Shown here: positions 47,492 to 59,635 of the stretch, piece by piece | Layout: every line of letters begins with the position of its first letter | How positions within the stretch are numbered: the stretch's first letter is position 1 | Assembly (NCBI RefSeq): GCF_964199755.1 | Contig: NC_133901.1 | Coordinates: 27,740,397 to 27,804,396 of the forward strand | Source of the DNA: Larus michahellis | Lineage: Eukaryota > Chordata > Aves > Charadriiformes > Laridae | Length of the DNA stretch: 64,000 bases | Direction: 5' to 3' | The notes under the pieces: generated by a model | Told to the model about the DNA's origin: nothing | What the model saw: the letters and a program-made list of their open reading frames with translations, nothing else | Databases searched by the model: none | Translations under genes and position numbers: made by a program

Positions 47492-49280
47492 AGGAAACTG
47501 AAGAGGACACATGTCCAGGACAGTTGCAGTTGGCTGTAGAAGGACTATCTCAGAGACATAAGAAAAGAGGAAGGACAAACCCATCACTGTTCCCCCATTC
47601 TAAGACTGACCAGCTCTGGCTTATTTTTAAATTAACTGAAAGCAGAAAAGCTGTCTGCAGGAGCATAAAGCCACAACACTGTTTCTCCTGCCCCCTTGCC
47701 CATGTACGAATGTCTGCCAGCTGTAAATGGAACAACTTGTTGAATATTTGCGAAGTATCATGGTTGAAACACCCTATTGCCGCATCCCTCTCTTGAACTG
47801 CATCATACAATCCATAAACACGGGGGCTCCTCCAGATGAGAAATAGCTAATTCAGTTACCAGCACTCCTCTGGGGAGATCCACTTCAAGAAAACAAATAG
47901 AATTTACTCCTGATGGAGGCTGCCGAACACTGGCACGTCCTAGGATTCCTGTAGCTCCTGGTGTTTCAGATACTGCTACCTGGTGTCTGGCATTTGTTGG
48001 GATTTCTTCCCCTTCTGGCAATACTTGGCTTTCTGGAGCTGGAAGGAACTGCAGATAGCCAAAGCCCTCTGGAACCATCCACTCCTAGCACCATTGTGCT
48101 CTTCCCATGGGAACAACACAGAGCTCTATCGCTAGCTCACTGCTACCAGGCAACCTGTTTGTCCTCTTCTCAGTTTAAAACGTGCTACTTGCATTTTTGG
48201 GGTGAAAAATCTGTTTACCTACAGAGCAGCATGATTTCATTGTTTAACGGTTCTTTTTTTGTGGGAGGTAGTTGTTTGGGATATCCATTTTAAAAAAGTA
48301 GAATGGTCATTGCAAATTATGATCTCATTCGGTGGGTCTACAAGGACATGCTGTCCCTTGTGGTGTGAGCTTGCTCTACTGGAGTGGATGCTGCACAGCT
48401 GGGCTGCTGCCTGGCATGAGCTCCTGGTTTACCAGTTCCAAAAGAAGCAGATATTGAATGAGTTACTACCTCCAAGGGCCTAAGCCCTGAATTAAATGAC
48501 AGGGAGCCAACTAGGTCTCAGAATAATTTTATTAAATTCTGTGCCATGCTCTGAAGTTGAACCATCTGAGGTTTTGGCTTTGGTTTCCAACCATAATTGC
48601 ACATGCTACACACCATGTGTCGTTCATCAACTCATATCCCTCACCTGTTAACCTTTGATGGTGACTTTTACTCACTCTGCCGTGCTGCTTCTGCCGTACA
48701 TAAATGCAAGAGCACTGCGCATTTCTGCAGGTTTTACCTACTCAAAAAAAGTAACTTCTACCAGCACAAATTCTCTTAGCCCTTTGATGCTAGGCTGACT
48801 TCCTGCTCACCGTTATTTTGCAGTCTCTGTCCCCAGGTGGGTGAAACGACAAGGTATCAGTCGGGAAGGCTTCGGAGGAACACTTCCGTCTTTAGATAAG
48901 GTGTGCAGGGGAGTTGTCCCCTCTGAACTGCACAGTTTGTTTTTCACAGCTGGAGCTTGCTCATGCTTTTCCTGGGTGGGGCTGAGGAGCACTTTGGGAG
49001 CACTTCAACGCTGAGAAATGCTAAAGCATTCTTGCATTTCCACAGAAACCCAGAGAATAAGAGAGATCGGGAGTCATGGTAAAGATTCCTTTGGTCTTTT
49101 AGAGTAAAAACTAGCTCTGGAAAACAAAGAGCAAATCAGAAGAGATTATGGATTGTTTTGATTCAACATGTCTGTACCAGAACAGTGTTTGAAAAGAATT
49201 GAGCTTGAATCAAAAAATAACTATTTTTCTAAAAAGAAAAAAAAAGTTTCCACTTGAATAAACATTTATTTGACTCAAAG
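47492..49280 (+). other. ATP13A4: Probable ATP13A4 3' UTR
   Basis: Follows the stop without any gene. ATTAAA hexamers occur at 48491 and 48531, and AATAAA at 49257-49262. Which of them is used cannot be told; the limit given takes the last. Confidence 0.4.
49257..49262 (+). terminator. ATP13A4: Candidate polyadenylation signal
   Basis: AATAAA followed by a T-rich stretch (ATTTATTTGACTC, then CAATTTTTTTTGCC). It is the first canonical hexamer found downstream of the ATP13A4 stop. Confidence 0.4.
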
Positions 49281-51084
49281 CAATTTTTTTTGCCATTTAA
49301 AACAAGTTTGACACAGGCAAATGGAGTAAATATACCTTCCTACCTACTGCAGTTTACCTAACGGTAAACACCTGCCACAAAGCCACACAGCTTGACACAA
49401 ACCAGAAATGGTTCACATTTAGTCATAAAAGTGTCTCCAAAGTTAGGATGAGTTCCCAGTTTGCAGGAAAGTCCATCGGGAAAGTGAAGATTAGATGCTG
49501 TGTGTGCACCTTGCAGCTTAAGGAGACCCCAGAGAGCAGGTTAGTGGAGTTATTCCTGCCATCCTTTCTTAGAGATACAGCGTTTCCCTTGGAGACAAAA
49601 TTCACCGTCCTATTTATGAACTCCCGCACACAAGAAATATGTTGCAGCTTCTGATAAACTGGCAGCTGCAGTAGCGTTGCAGACTAGCCATCTAATTTAG
49701 GTTTATGTCACCATTGACGATATAAAAGTATGAACTTGTGGCAAACCTGTGGGTCGACAAGATAAAGACTTGCTTGTCTGCTGCTGAAATACAGCCTTAC
49801 CTGCAAAAGAAGAGAATTCAGAGAATAGGTGATATTTGACCTCCGCTGCCCTGTAAGATGTCAGTCTTGTGTTCCATCTTCCTGTGCAAGTCCAGTGTCT
49901 CCAGCCGTACTGAGGTGTATTTCATCATCGATCAGCAGAGCTAAACAGTGTGTCCCAGCTGCCTTGAACTGCTTGTGTACCGTACCTCTGGCCACCAGGA
50001 GACAAGCGATGTGTTACACACATCCTTGCTGCAGAAACCAGCTCATATGCACACATCAAGCCCCTATGTTCTGCTCCCTCGCCTCTGGTGGAATGTCTGA
50101 GGTCCCAGTGCTGGGCTGGTCCACTCAAACTTGGACTGGGAATGTATTTAGGGTCAGGATGAGGAATAAGCAAAAAAAAAAGCTTCGAGCGCGGTTGGGA
50201 TTCACATCTCCGTTTTGCATTTTGGGGGTCTCTCTAATTTGAAAGATCCTTAAACTTCTGGAAAGCAGGACGGCATGAGCAGTAAGAAGCATCTTCTTGC
50301 CCGCAGTGTGTCTGCCAGGCACTGGCCGTGCTCCTTCTGCCCGTCCCCGCTTTTGCTTGCAAGAGGCAGCTGCAATGTAGGCGCTCGGTTCTGTCTGTCT
50401 GAACTTGCTGCTCGGCACTCCCAGCTTGTACCACTGACAGAACAGTGGAGAAACACAAATACAACTTAGCCACTTAATGAAAAGAGTTGTTTTGTAGGAA
50501 CATTGTAAAAGTATGCAAATTCTGCGGCTGCATAAGGGCAGAGACAGATTGACAGCCCTGGATGTGGCTCCACAGTCCCTGTCTGCAGTCCAAGCTATCC
50601 AAACACAGCTGAAGAATCCCTTAGAGGACCGAAGCTCCAGGCTCCCTTTCTCCTTTTGTGACTGGCAGTGGACACCAGTTGGATAGATCCCCAGTGATCT
50701 TTGCCAGCAGACACTGTCCATCCTGGTTAGCTTTCTGCAACTAAACGACAGGGGCAGACTCCCTGGAGCACAGCCAACCCGCTGAGCCATGCAGCCACTC
50801 TCAACAGCTAATTTCAAAATTTGATTTTCCTTCTCAAATACACTTGTCCTAGTTAATGAAAGAAGAAAATAACTTTTATTTATGCCCTTCTCATTTTTTT
50901 TATGACTTGTTTATCTTGATACGGTCATCGCAGTTTTTGTCTGCTCATCGGCGCTCTAGAGCTCAGCCTGCTTGGCAGCACATACAACCAACCGAGGAAA
51001 AAAAGCTCCATTTAAAAGATGCAGACCCTTGCCCATAATAGCTGTACGTGCACATAATATTAACAAACCAGAACTGTTTACGAC
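49281..51084. other. Intergenic, no gene seen
   Basis: A 230-codon minus-strand open frame (50125-50817) is present. Its Ser/Cys/Arg-rich composition resembles no family and it has no supporting context, so it is not called. Confidence 0.5.
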
Positions 51085-51385
51085 CACAGAATCACAGAAT
51101 CACAGATTAGTTTGGGTTGGAAGGGTCCTTTAGAGGTCATCTAGTCCCAACTCCCCTGCAATGAGCAGGGACACCTTCAACTAGGTCAGGTTGCTCAGAG
51201 CCCCGTCCAACCTGACCTGGAATGTTTCCAGGGATGGAGCATCTGCCACCTCTCCGGGCAACCTGTGCCAGTGTTTCACCACCCTCATCGTAAAAAATTT
51301 CTTCCTTATATCTAGTCTAAATGTACCCTCTTTTAGTTTAAAGCCATTACCCCTTGTCCTATCGCAACAGGCCCTGCTTCAAAGT
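51085..51385 (-). mobile_element. CR1 LINE 3' fragment, antisense
   Basis: Starts CACAGAATCACAGAATCACAG, followed by TTTGGGTTGGAAGGGTCCTT and GTCATCTAGTCC, the reverse complement of a CR1 3' end. It extends to about CCTATCGCAACAGGCCCTGC. It is directly followed by LTR-like sequence. Confidence 0.9.
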
Positions 51386-51389
51386 GCAG

Positions 51390-51865
51390 GGATGTGGAGG
51401 AGCGAGGCCTGGGCACTTGGCCCAGGCTGGCCAACAGGATTATTTCATACCATGAACATCACATTCAATATAAATTAGAAAGTTTGCTGCGTAGTTGCCC
51501 TCTCCCTTGATGGCAGCGGTCCAGAGAACTTCTTGCCTGGTGCCGGACCCTTGAGCCCTTCCTCCCAAAGCCGCAGCACTCGCAGCATCCGACATTTGCT
51601 GTTCCCTGCTAGGAGTGCACAGCTTCCTGCTGAGAGACTTGGATGAGTATAATTCTTTTGTATCTTATATTAGTATTGGGATCAATACTGGTTCTAAGTA
51701 CTATTGTTAATTATTTAGTCTTATCCTGTTAAATCTATTTATATTTCAACCCTCATGTTCCCTTTTTTCCCCCGATTCCCCTTCCCAGGTGGGGAGGGGT
51801 CATTGAGTAATGGAATAATTGTCTAAATGACAATAAATGGTTATGGGTTTTCTCAAACCATAACA
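51390..51865 (+). mobile_element. LTR fragment of an endogenous retrovirus, sense orientation
   Basis: Contains a U3-like block (GATTATTTCATACCATGAAC then TTCAATATAAATTA, comparable to the TATA region of the LTR at 42539-43041) and an R-U5-like right end (CAACCCTCATGTTCCC then TGGTTATGGG and CTCAAACCATAACA). The 5' side is indistinct. Only the noncoding LTR is present. Confidence 0.6.
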
Positions 51866-54800
51866 ACAACGCAGCTCTTCAGGAGTGTTACAGAGGAGGC
51901 TGCGGAGACAAAGTACCTGCCAAGGATCAGCCAGGAAAGGAAAACAGAAATAGCTGGTCCCCAGACCGTTCAGTCCAAGGAAAGGAAACAGAGAACTCAG
52001 TTATCATACATTGCAGGCGTCTGGTGCCAACAACTGAGTTTAGAGGACTCATTACTTGCTCTCCTGGCTTCTCAAGTCCTCATGTCGGAAAAACAGTCCT
52101 GCAGGATTCTGCACCAATATCCCCCACCGGACAGCGCTTAACCCCTCTACAGCTTTTGTCTCGTTCGTGGGCGGCCACAGCCTCCAAGCTGGGAGGGCCA
52201 TGCTGTGCTGCGCCAGGGCTCCGTGCACCACGGGCTGATGGCCAAATGCATGTAAGGGATGGCAGCCCAGCCAGGCTGTGTGCATTTGCTTCCTGCTTGG
52301 CTATGGGCAATGGGGACATGATTCCACTTCTAAGAAAGTAACTAAATGTCCTGTGTGTCTGAAATACAAAGCGTATTTGTCTCTGCTCGGAAACGTACTG
52401 TTTTCACAGTGTCCCCTGTGGCTGGTGACCACGGTGCTTGTCACTGACATAGCTCTGATTACTCAGTACAGGTCACCGTAGGTAAAAGGGAGTGAAGAAA
52501 GATCCACCTGTATGTCTTGTTTAAATCTAATTAGTAGATCTCTTTGGTACTTGCTAGGTGATTAGCAGACAGGGCTAGAATACAAGCTTCCCATTTTATT
52601 GTGTAATCGCCCCAGCCTTTCTCCTAGCCCACATCGATAGATCGCTCCAGGTAAAGGAGCATGCTATTTCAAGAAGAGAGTGAGGCTGGAGAGAGAAAGA
52701 AAACATCAGGACATCATAACAGACTTGGGAGGTGCTGGAAGAAGTGCTTTTGGACCTGGGAAATGGTTCAGAGAACAGGAGACACATTTCATTTATGTTT
52801 TACTCCCCTCTCACACCCCACCCAAGACCAGGTAGATCTTGATTCGATAGCTCCAAACCATGGAAACCAGCAATGCTCCTTCAGCCGTTCCTCAATGAAC
52901 AAAGTTTTACTACTGCATGCAATCACCATGCACATGCCAGCCAGAGTCTAACAGCTACTCTGAGCAGAACCGCCTGTTGCTGTAAAGCAGCAGAGCTCTG
53001 CAGAGGTCACGGTGCGCCCCTGGGCATTGGCAACTGCCTTCTGTTCCTCACACTGAACCTCCAGCCTGCCACTCCGTTCCTCCTTGTGATCACCCTTACG
53101 CAGAGCTCGCTGCCCACTCACTGCTGACTGAAATGAGAGCCTTAAGCAGCCTCTCATGATGCTCCTGCTAAATCTTTACAGCCTTTCAGAGCACAAGTTG
53201 TACAGGACCATCCTATCCTTTCCATATAGACGGTAGAGCAGGAATGTGGACATGCCAGCCTATGGCTTGAGTCCAAGGCTCTAAGCAAGGCAGGTATTCA
53301 TCAACTGGACCAGTCTTTTTACCCCAGTGACTGGGTCATTGTGAGGTTAGGCAAGCATACAATTCAGGGAAGAACGTGAGGACATGTTGAACTACCCATG
53401 CAAGACTTGGTGTCCGCGTCCTTGTGACAGAGGGTACCTCTGCAAGGCTGAAGGCACCATGGTACTGTCTCCGAAGTTTGGGGGTGTTGGTATAGCCCAT
53501 GCCATGGGCTGATGGTTGTCTTCCTCTGCCTGGAAGTTGTGCCACAGGGAAAGGGCCCTGGACACTGACAGGATCCTCAGGAGAAATGGAGAACATCTCC
53601 AGGAACAGAACAGAAATGAGGGATGTCACCCCTATGCCCTGGGGGGCAGCTGGAACAAGAGGCAGATTACCAGCACATGGTCTCTGGTGTGGCTGTGAAC
53701 ACTGGAGAATATGTTGTGTTGTTAGATACCAGAGATATTAAATGCTTCTTGTAGCTGCTTTTTAAATTTCTAGAGAGGAGAGATTGCTCGTTTGTATGGA
53801 CCATGTTGTGGCTGATTAACTGTATACATTACACTGAATACAGCCAGACTTATTTGCTGAAATAAATATAAATTTAATTATAAATCTCTTTTTGCTTCTG
53901 TGGGGACAGAGGGTGCTGCTTTACTGCTCTCTTTAGATCACCTGCTGGTTTCTTTACACATCAAAAGAACCTTTTGGCATGGCTACAGCTTCCCATTTCC
54001 TTACAGCCGAGTGGACACCTGGTACTTCAGCAAAAATAGAGCTTTATTAAGTGCACAAAAAAGGAAAAGGACCTGAAGAGCAGTAAGGTGGGACATGCTG
54101 TGCACCAATAAAGGAGGAGAGTTCAAACTGTGAAAAGTGAGAGGATGAAAGAGGCAGGCAGCCCCAGCACGTCCCTCTCCCGTCCCTCTGCGCCTCCGCC
54201 TGCAGTAGCTCTGGGCAGGGAGCTCTTTGCCCTCCAGATTTGCCCCACTCAGAATCTGCCGAGATCCCCAACTGCTGACCATGCAGTTGAAGAGGGACTG
54301 GAGCCAGTGTGTCTCCAGCAGCTATTCAAAGCTGGAGTTGAACTGAAGAGCTTTGGATGGCCCTCTGGAGGGTTTTCATCTCCGTAGCAGCCCAGCGAAG
54401 ATGGGGACGCAGCCTCCTGGTTTGACCTGGCAGTTGGGAAGGCTGCGAACGCCTCTTGGCGTAACCCCCCTGTGCAAAATCAGAGGCCTTGCCTGGCGTC
54501 TCAGGGACAGGGTAGCAAAGGCAGAGCTCTGAACAAGCTCTCCAGGGCTTACCTCGCTGCCCTTCTCTTGCTCTCTGAAATGCTGGACCCTGCCACGCAT
54601 CTGCAGCGCCTGCAAAAGCCAAGGCAGAGATCCAGCAGACCCCAAGCTGCCTCCCCCACACTGTGCTGCAGCCCCTCTCCTCTGCCTCAGCCAGGGAGGT
54701 AGCCAGGTGGGGTACGTAGGTAAGATAACTCATAGAAATATACAGCCAAAGTACCCAGGCAAGGCAGTATGTGTTTTGTCTCCAGCTGCAGGAATCATGC

Positions 54801-56264
54801 ACAACATGCCCAGATCTCTCTGAGGAGCCCCCCCAGTGATGCTGCCTTGGACGTGTCCCACCACGTTCCCCTGGAGAGCACACAGCGCAGCAGGTGCACG
54901 CTCACGCTGAGGGCTTCACCTGGGCAGTGCTATGGAAAGGGGAAGACAAAGGCTTTCTGGCAGGCTGTGATTCAGGTTTGTCTTGGTTGTTCTCTTGTGG
55001 AGGGTGCCAAAGCAGTCTGTGTTTGTCCCGGTAAGCCGAGAGGCTCAGAGCAGTGGATGAACAGACCTGGGGGAAGGGACCAGGAGCCAGCAGCGATTCT
55101 GAGATGCCTTTATACATCCGTTTTCCCCAAATCGAAGCACCACGCCGTGCCCCCTGTCAACTTTCAGCCCATCTGCATGAATGTCCTAATGTTTTGTTTG
55201 CTTTGCTGGCAGGCAGCATGTTTTAGAGCAATTCCCCGGCTCTTCCCCGTGTGTGCACAGCTGAAGGAGACACTGTGCAGAGCAGCACATGCTTCTCCAC
55301 CACACAGAGCAGCACGCTTTCCCCGAGCTCACTGGGGAGGAGTTAGCCCAGCTCTGGAGGCATCTGGCTCCGTAAGAGCAGGGTCTGTCCCACATGGACT
55401 GACCCACTGTCCTCTCCAGGAGGCTGGATTAGCGCACGGGGGGTGTTGTGGTGGTACAGCTACAACACCTCTGACACCTGAAGCACGCACAGTGCCTGTA
55501 GATACCCAGCAAGTGTTTGAATCACTCTGGCCGTTACTGGAAAGTTCACTGTGCTTACCAAAAACGTGTCTCGTCTGCACTTCTCAAGAGATCAGGACAA
55601 ACCTGGGTGATTTCTAAGTAAACTTACCTTCTTGGCTCCCCTGCCTGCTAATGAGGTGAAGAATGCAGTGATTAAGCCTGTGGTCTGTTTAAAAGCTCTA
55701 AAAATGTCAATCATCTCAGACATCTGGTAGGACAGCACTCAGTTAACCCAGCCTGTGAGGTGGCTGGGGCACAGCAGGTAGAGGTAGAGCAAGGGCACTC
55801 GGGGTGAGAGATCCAGGTGGTAACTGACAGCCATTGGACACTGGGACAAAGCGTTTGGAATCAAGCATGGCTTTGCTTTTCAATAGTTTTGTTCAGCTGT
55901 TCAACACAGCTAAGTTTTTTTAACAACTTGGTATCAGACACTCACCAGTGTCTGGGAATAAACCTGATCAGAGCGCAGGGAAGGAGAGAGAATGACGGGA
56001 ACATCAGGAGCAATACAAAACCAGCAGAAAACACACAAGAAAAAATACAGGTGGGACTGGAGAAATGTTAAGTCCTGATGAGCCCTGCTGTGCAGGTCTC
56101 ATTGCAGACTGGTTGGTCCTGGGAATAAACGACATGATCCTGCTAACTAAGGTTACCCGAATCTGAATTCACAGAGCACCATTTCCCCACTGCGATTAAG
56201 GTCTGGGTTGTGCTTTACTGAGCTTGGACAGGGATTCCTGCAGAAATCACAGGAGCATGAAGCT
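51866..56264. other. Intergenic, no gene supported
   Basis: Several G+C-rich open frames occur (the longest 54769-55617, plus strand, 282 codons) without recognisable domains. An AATAAA at 53861-53866 beside an AT-rich tail could end a non-coding transcript or an extended ATP13A4 3' end. Confidence 0.5.
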
Positions 56265-57465
56265 AGTGGGGATCTGACGTGGGTATTTTGTCCATCTCCC
56301 TGCTCAGAGGCAAGATCTACCTGTCCTTAGATTATCCTTGTCGAATTACGTCCTGCTTTTCCTTAAAATCTTCTATTGTACAAGATTTCCTCCTGCCCTA
56401 GGTAGCCTGTTTGAGTATTTTACTATCCTTTAAATTAGAAAATCTTCTTGAATGTCTAAACTAACTCTGCAAATCTAATTGTTTAATCTAACAAGAAATT
56501 ATTCTGATTTATCCTTGTCTCTAATAAGAATAGGAGAAAAAAATTAGTGTTGTGTATTGTAAGAGTTATTCTGTTTCCCTTCAGCCTTCTCTTTTCTAGT
56601 TCAAACAAACTCAGTTATTCAACATTTCCTCATGGATCATGTTTTCCAAACGTCTCATCTCGTTGTCATTTGGTATCTTGCCATTTAGTTGCACATTGCT
56701 AGGTCCTGAACTCCAGCCGAAGACTTGCAAACAGTGAGTCGAGTGGAATAATTTCCTCCCATCTTACTGACCTCACCAGCCTCCTGGGGATGTGGCTCAG
56801 AACCACAGCGGCTTCTTTGGCAAAAGGAAACTCAGCCTGCAGTTAGCTACATCTGCTTCGCTGTCATACACCTGCTTGGCCACTGCCTCCTCAGTTTGTA
56901 CTTGTTTCCTCCAGCTACTCAGTGCGGCGTTTTACTGAATTTCATACGGTCATTTGAGACTATTTGGTCAGCATCCCAAAATCACGCTGGATTGTTTCTT
57001 TCCTCTAAAGCAGGTGCTTCCATCTGCTCAGTGTCATATACACCTTTCAGTTGTCTTCTCCATCCTGTTATCCAAGCTGCTAACAAAGCCATGAATATTT
57101 TGGGTCCCTCGGGATGGACAGTGAACCACTGACACCTACTTAGGGTTCAACCTTTCAGGTCATCATAAAAGAATCCTATTTCTCAGTATCTTCATATCTC
57201 ATGGGGAGCTCTGTCAAAAGTCTAAATGTGCCACATTAGCTGCTTCCCTCCCGTTCCCTGGAGCATCTCCCTGTCAGGGAGCAAATGAGATTGGTTTGAT
57301 AGGATCTTCCCCTGACAGATCCATGTTAGTTGCTCCTTATCACTTTGTTATCCCCTGGGTACTTACAAACTGACTGATTAAGAATTGTCTCTCACATCCA
57401 TCTGTGTATTCAAGTCATGTTGACTGGCCTGAAATTCCGTGAATTCCTTCTCTTTTGCCTTTTCA
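56265..57465 (-). repeat. Ancient CR1/L3-like LINE, antisense, about 1.2 kb
   Basis: In plus-strand order the block shows diverged reverse-complement landmarks of a CR1-group LINE: TTTTGTCCATCTCCCTGCTC; CTTCAGCCTTCTCTTTTCTAG; CCTCATGGATCATGTTTTCC; AATATTTTGGGTCCCTCGGG; GATCTTCCCCTGACAGATCC; and TTGACTGGCCTGAAATTCC. The landmarks run in the right order over 1.2 kb, which argues for one old insertion. Reading frames are broken throughout. Confidence 0.65.
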
Positions 57466-59420
57466 GGTGCCGGCTCCACAGCTTGGTGGACTGGGGCTGG
57501 AGGTGTCCCCCACAGCCTGGGGAGCACTTTGCAAGCGCGGGCTGTGGTGGTGGCGATGGGCATCCTTCTGCCCCACACAGCGAAACTGTTGCGACTCCAG
57601 ACCAGAGACTGGAGGTCATATTCCTGTAGATGAAACACACCTCACCCAGGATGATGAAAATAGAGAGAACTAGTAACACCACCCAACTAATGATACCTTT
57701 CTTGAGTTTCCTTCCCCTGGAGAGTTACAGGAGGCGTTGGCTGGTAGTAGGCAAATACCTGCTTACAGTGGGTTGCACTTCATCTCTTTGTGTAGAAGCT
57801 TTCTGCCACAAGAAGGTCCACAAAGGACACAGCTGGACTTTGTGTAAGGGCCGCGTAGAAGACCTTTAGAAACAGACACTGCTTCTGAAAACCGGGGAGT
57901 GGAATGACTGCAAGCGTATCGCATCCAGGGAGCTGCACGACTGATGTGCAGAGCAGCGTAGTGGATGAGCTTACCGATGCCCTCTCAGAGGAGAGGTAGA
58001 GACAAAGGGGGATGGTTTATTTGAGTTGAAATCTGATTCAATTCAGGCTTTAGACAGTTCAAAATGACAATGCTAAAAAAAAAAGAAAAATATGTATTTT
58101 TTCCACCACCACCTTGATTTTTCAGGATTCTTCAGTGTTTGGTACATCTTTGCTGTTTCATGGGCACAACTACAGCTGGAAGAACCCCCCGAAAGATGGA
58201 TCTGGTTAGACTATGTAGAGCCAGCCCCGGGTAGACTCAGGGTGCAGCAAAGTGATAATTGCTCTTTGGTCATCCTAGGGCCAGACAGCCTGGCCTCTGC
58301 TTGCTCTGTTTCAAAGAGAAGAAACATGGATAAATGCTTTTATTTCCTTAGTAGTCTGCCTAGTGAAAGGTGCTTCTCTCACTTGTTGGAGCCTTTTCCA
58401 GTGTGGAGCTGCAGACTGGGGGAGACTTAGTGGACTCCAGACACACTGCACTGCAATCCCTGGGTATTGCTCTCTCTCCCACCTTGGGGAAGGAGAATTT
58501 AGAAGAAATCCTGGTTTGCCATCACTGGGGAAATACACTGTGTGCAAAGACTGTGTCTCTTTATGGAGTTTAAATCCCCTGGTCTCATCAGTGAGAGAGA
58601 ATTACTTCCCTGTGGCTGAGCCAAAAAGTGTCCAAGCGAACTCAGAGACATTGTCTCTATTCACACAAACATGTACTTTATTCCAGGACAATAACACAGC
58701 ACATTTTTCCTGCCTGGATAAATGCTTGTTTTCAGACTTTGTGACAGAAGGAGAATGGGGAGAGACAGAGCAATTTCAGCTTAGTGCCTGAAAAATGTCT
58801 CTGGCTACACGGAGAGCTGGGACACGAGAGACTGGAAGGTGCGCAGTGGAGCTCCCAACCCTGCCTGCCACTGCCGTCCCTGCTGGGGGAATGGTTGGAG
58901 CCCCCGTCTCTCCCTGCCCCGCAGGGCTTCATGCTGCACACTGTTCAAGGGCCCTGTGTTGCCCAGGGCTTCTCCAAAGGAGTCATCCAGCCCCGTTGCT
59001 CTTGCCTTTAGGCAAAATTTGAACCAAAGCTGAACCACTGCTCCAGCACGCCCCTCCACTGCGCTGAAACCAAGCCCAGGACTGGACACTGTGATGTCCC
59101 CAGAGCAGATCCTTCTCTCTGACACGCTGGAGGTGGTCCCAGGCGCTAATGTGGCTGCTCTGGGGTCAGGTCAGCGTGGGGCTGCAGCACCCTCCCGCCC
59201 TTCTCCTGGCCAGTTTCCCTCCGAGCCCTGCGCAGGGCCGTGTCCTCAGCACAGGATCATGGGTGCCCTCCCTCCCTTGGCCACCAGAGCTCTGCTCCAG
59301 CCAGTCCCACCCCGACGAGCACAGCAAAGCCGGGAGACAGAAAAACACACGTCTTGCATAAGGCAGGCATTTAAGGGCTTTACACGTGAGGGTGGATTTT
59401 CCTCCCTCTCCTGGGAGCCT
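57466..59420. other. Intergenic sequence upstream of ATP13A5
   Basis: No gene is supported. A minus-strand open frame ending near 57410 encodes one hydrophobic helix and is treated under findings. The G+C-rich part 58780-59300 may belong to the ATP13A5 upstream region. Confidence 0.5.
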
Positions 59421-59572
59421 TATAAAAAGCATGTGCACTGTGAGGTTTTCAAAAGCAGCAGAGAGGACCATGGTGAGAGCTGACTTTAATGCTGGCCTGA
59501 GTTCAAGTCAGTAACTGCATTCAGCATTGCTTGACCCCACCACCAACAACACTGTGAAAACAACGTGGTCAG
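59383..59572 (+). promoter_or_regulatory. ATP13A5: Predicted ATP13A5 core promoter and leader
   Basis: TATAAAAAG begins at 59421, 152 bp before the ATG, and would place the start of transcription near 59450 with an unspliced leader of about 120 nt. A CACGTG E-box sits at 59383-59388, 38 bp before the TATA box. No splice acceptor is needed between the TATA box and the ATG. An in-frame TGA at 59555-59557 closes the upstream frame. Confidence 0.5.
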
Positions 59573-59635
59573 ATGGAGGAAAAGCTTTGGAAGGATCATT
59601 GTGTGCTCCTCAACAAGGATGAAGAAAACGAGCTG
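59573..59635 (+). CDS. ATP13A5: ATP13A5 first coding exon (partial gene, P5B-type ATPase)
   Basis: The ATG opens exactly 21 codons: MEEKLWKDHCVLLN, then KDEENEL, then donor GTAAGG in phase 0. This is the same length and phase as ATP13A4 exon 1, with the shared LLNxxEENE(L/M) ending. Human ATP13A5 starts MEE and has a similar LLNQGEE(D/N)EL stretch. Position, orientation and order downstream of ATP13A4 match the tandem pair in mammals. The product would be a P5B ATPase related to ATP13A4. The alternative is a lone duplicated first exon, which the window cannot exclude because exon 2 lies beyond its end. Confidence 0.8.

Noticed and set aside
50125-50817. 230-codon minus-strand open frame between the two ATPase genes
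   Set aside because: Composition is low-complexity Ser/Cys/Arg, with no domain, no splice context and no neighbour support. It is likely chance.
54769-55617. 282-codon plus-strand open frame
   Set aside because: G+C-rich sequence has few stops. The translation shows no recognisable motif or repeat.
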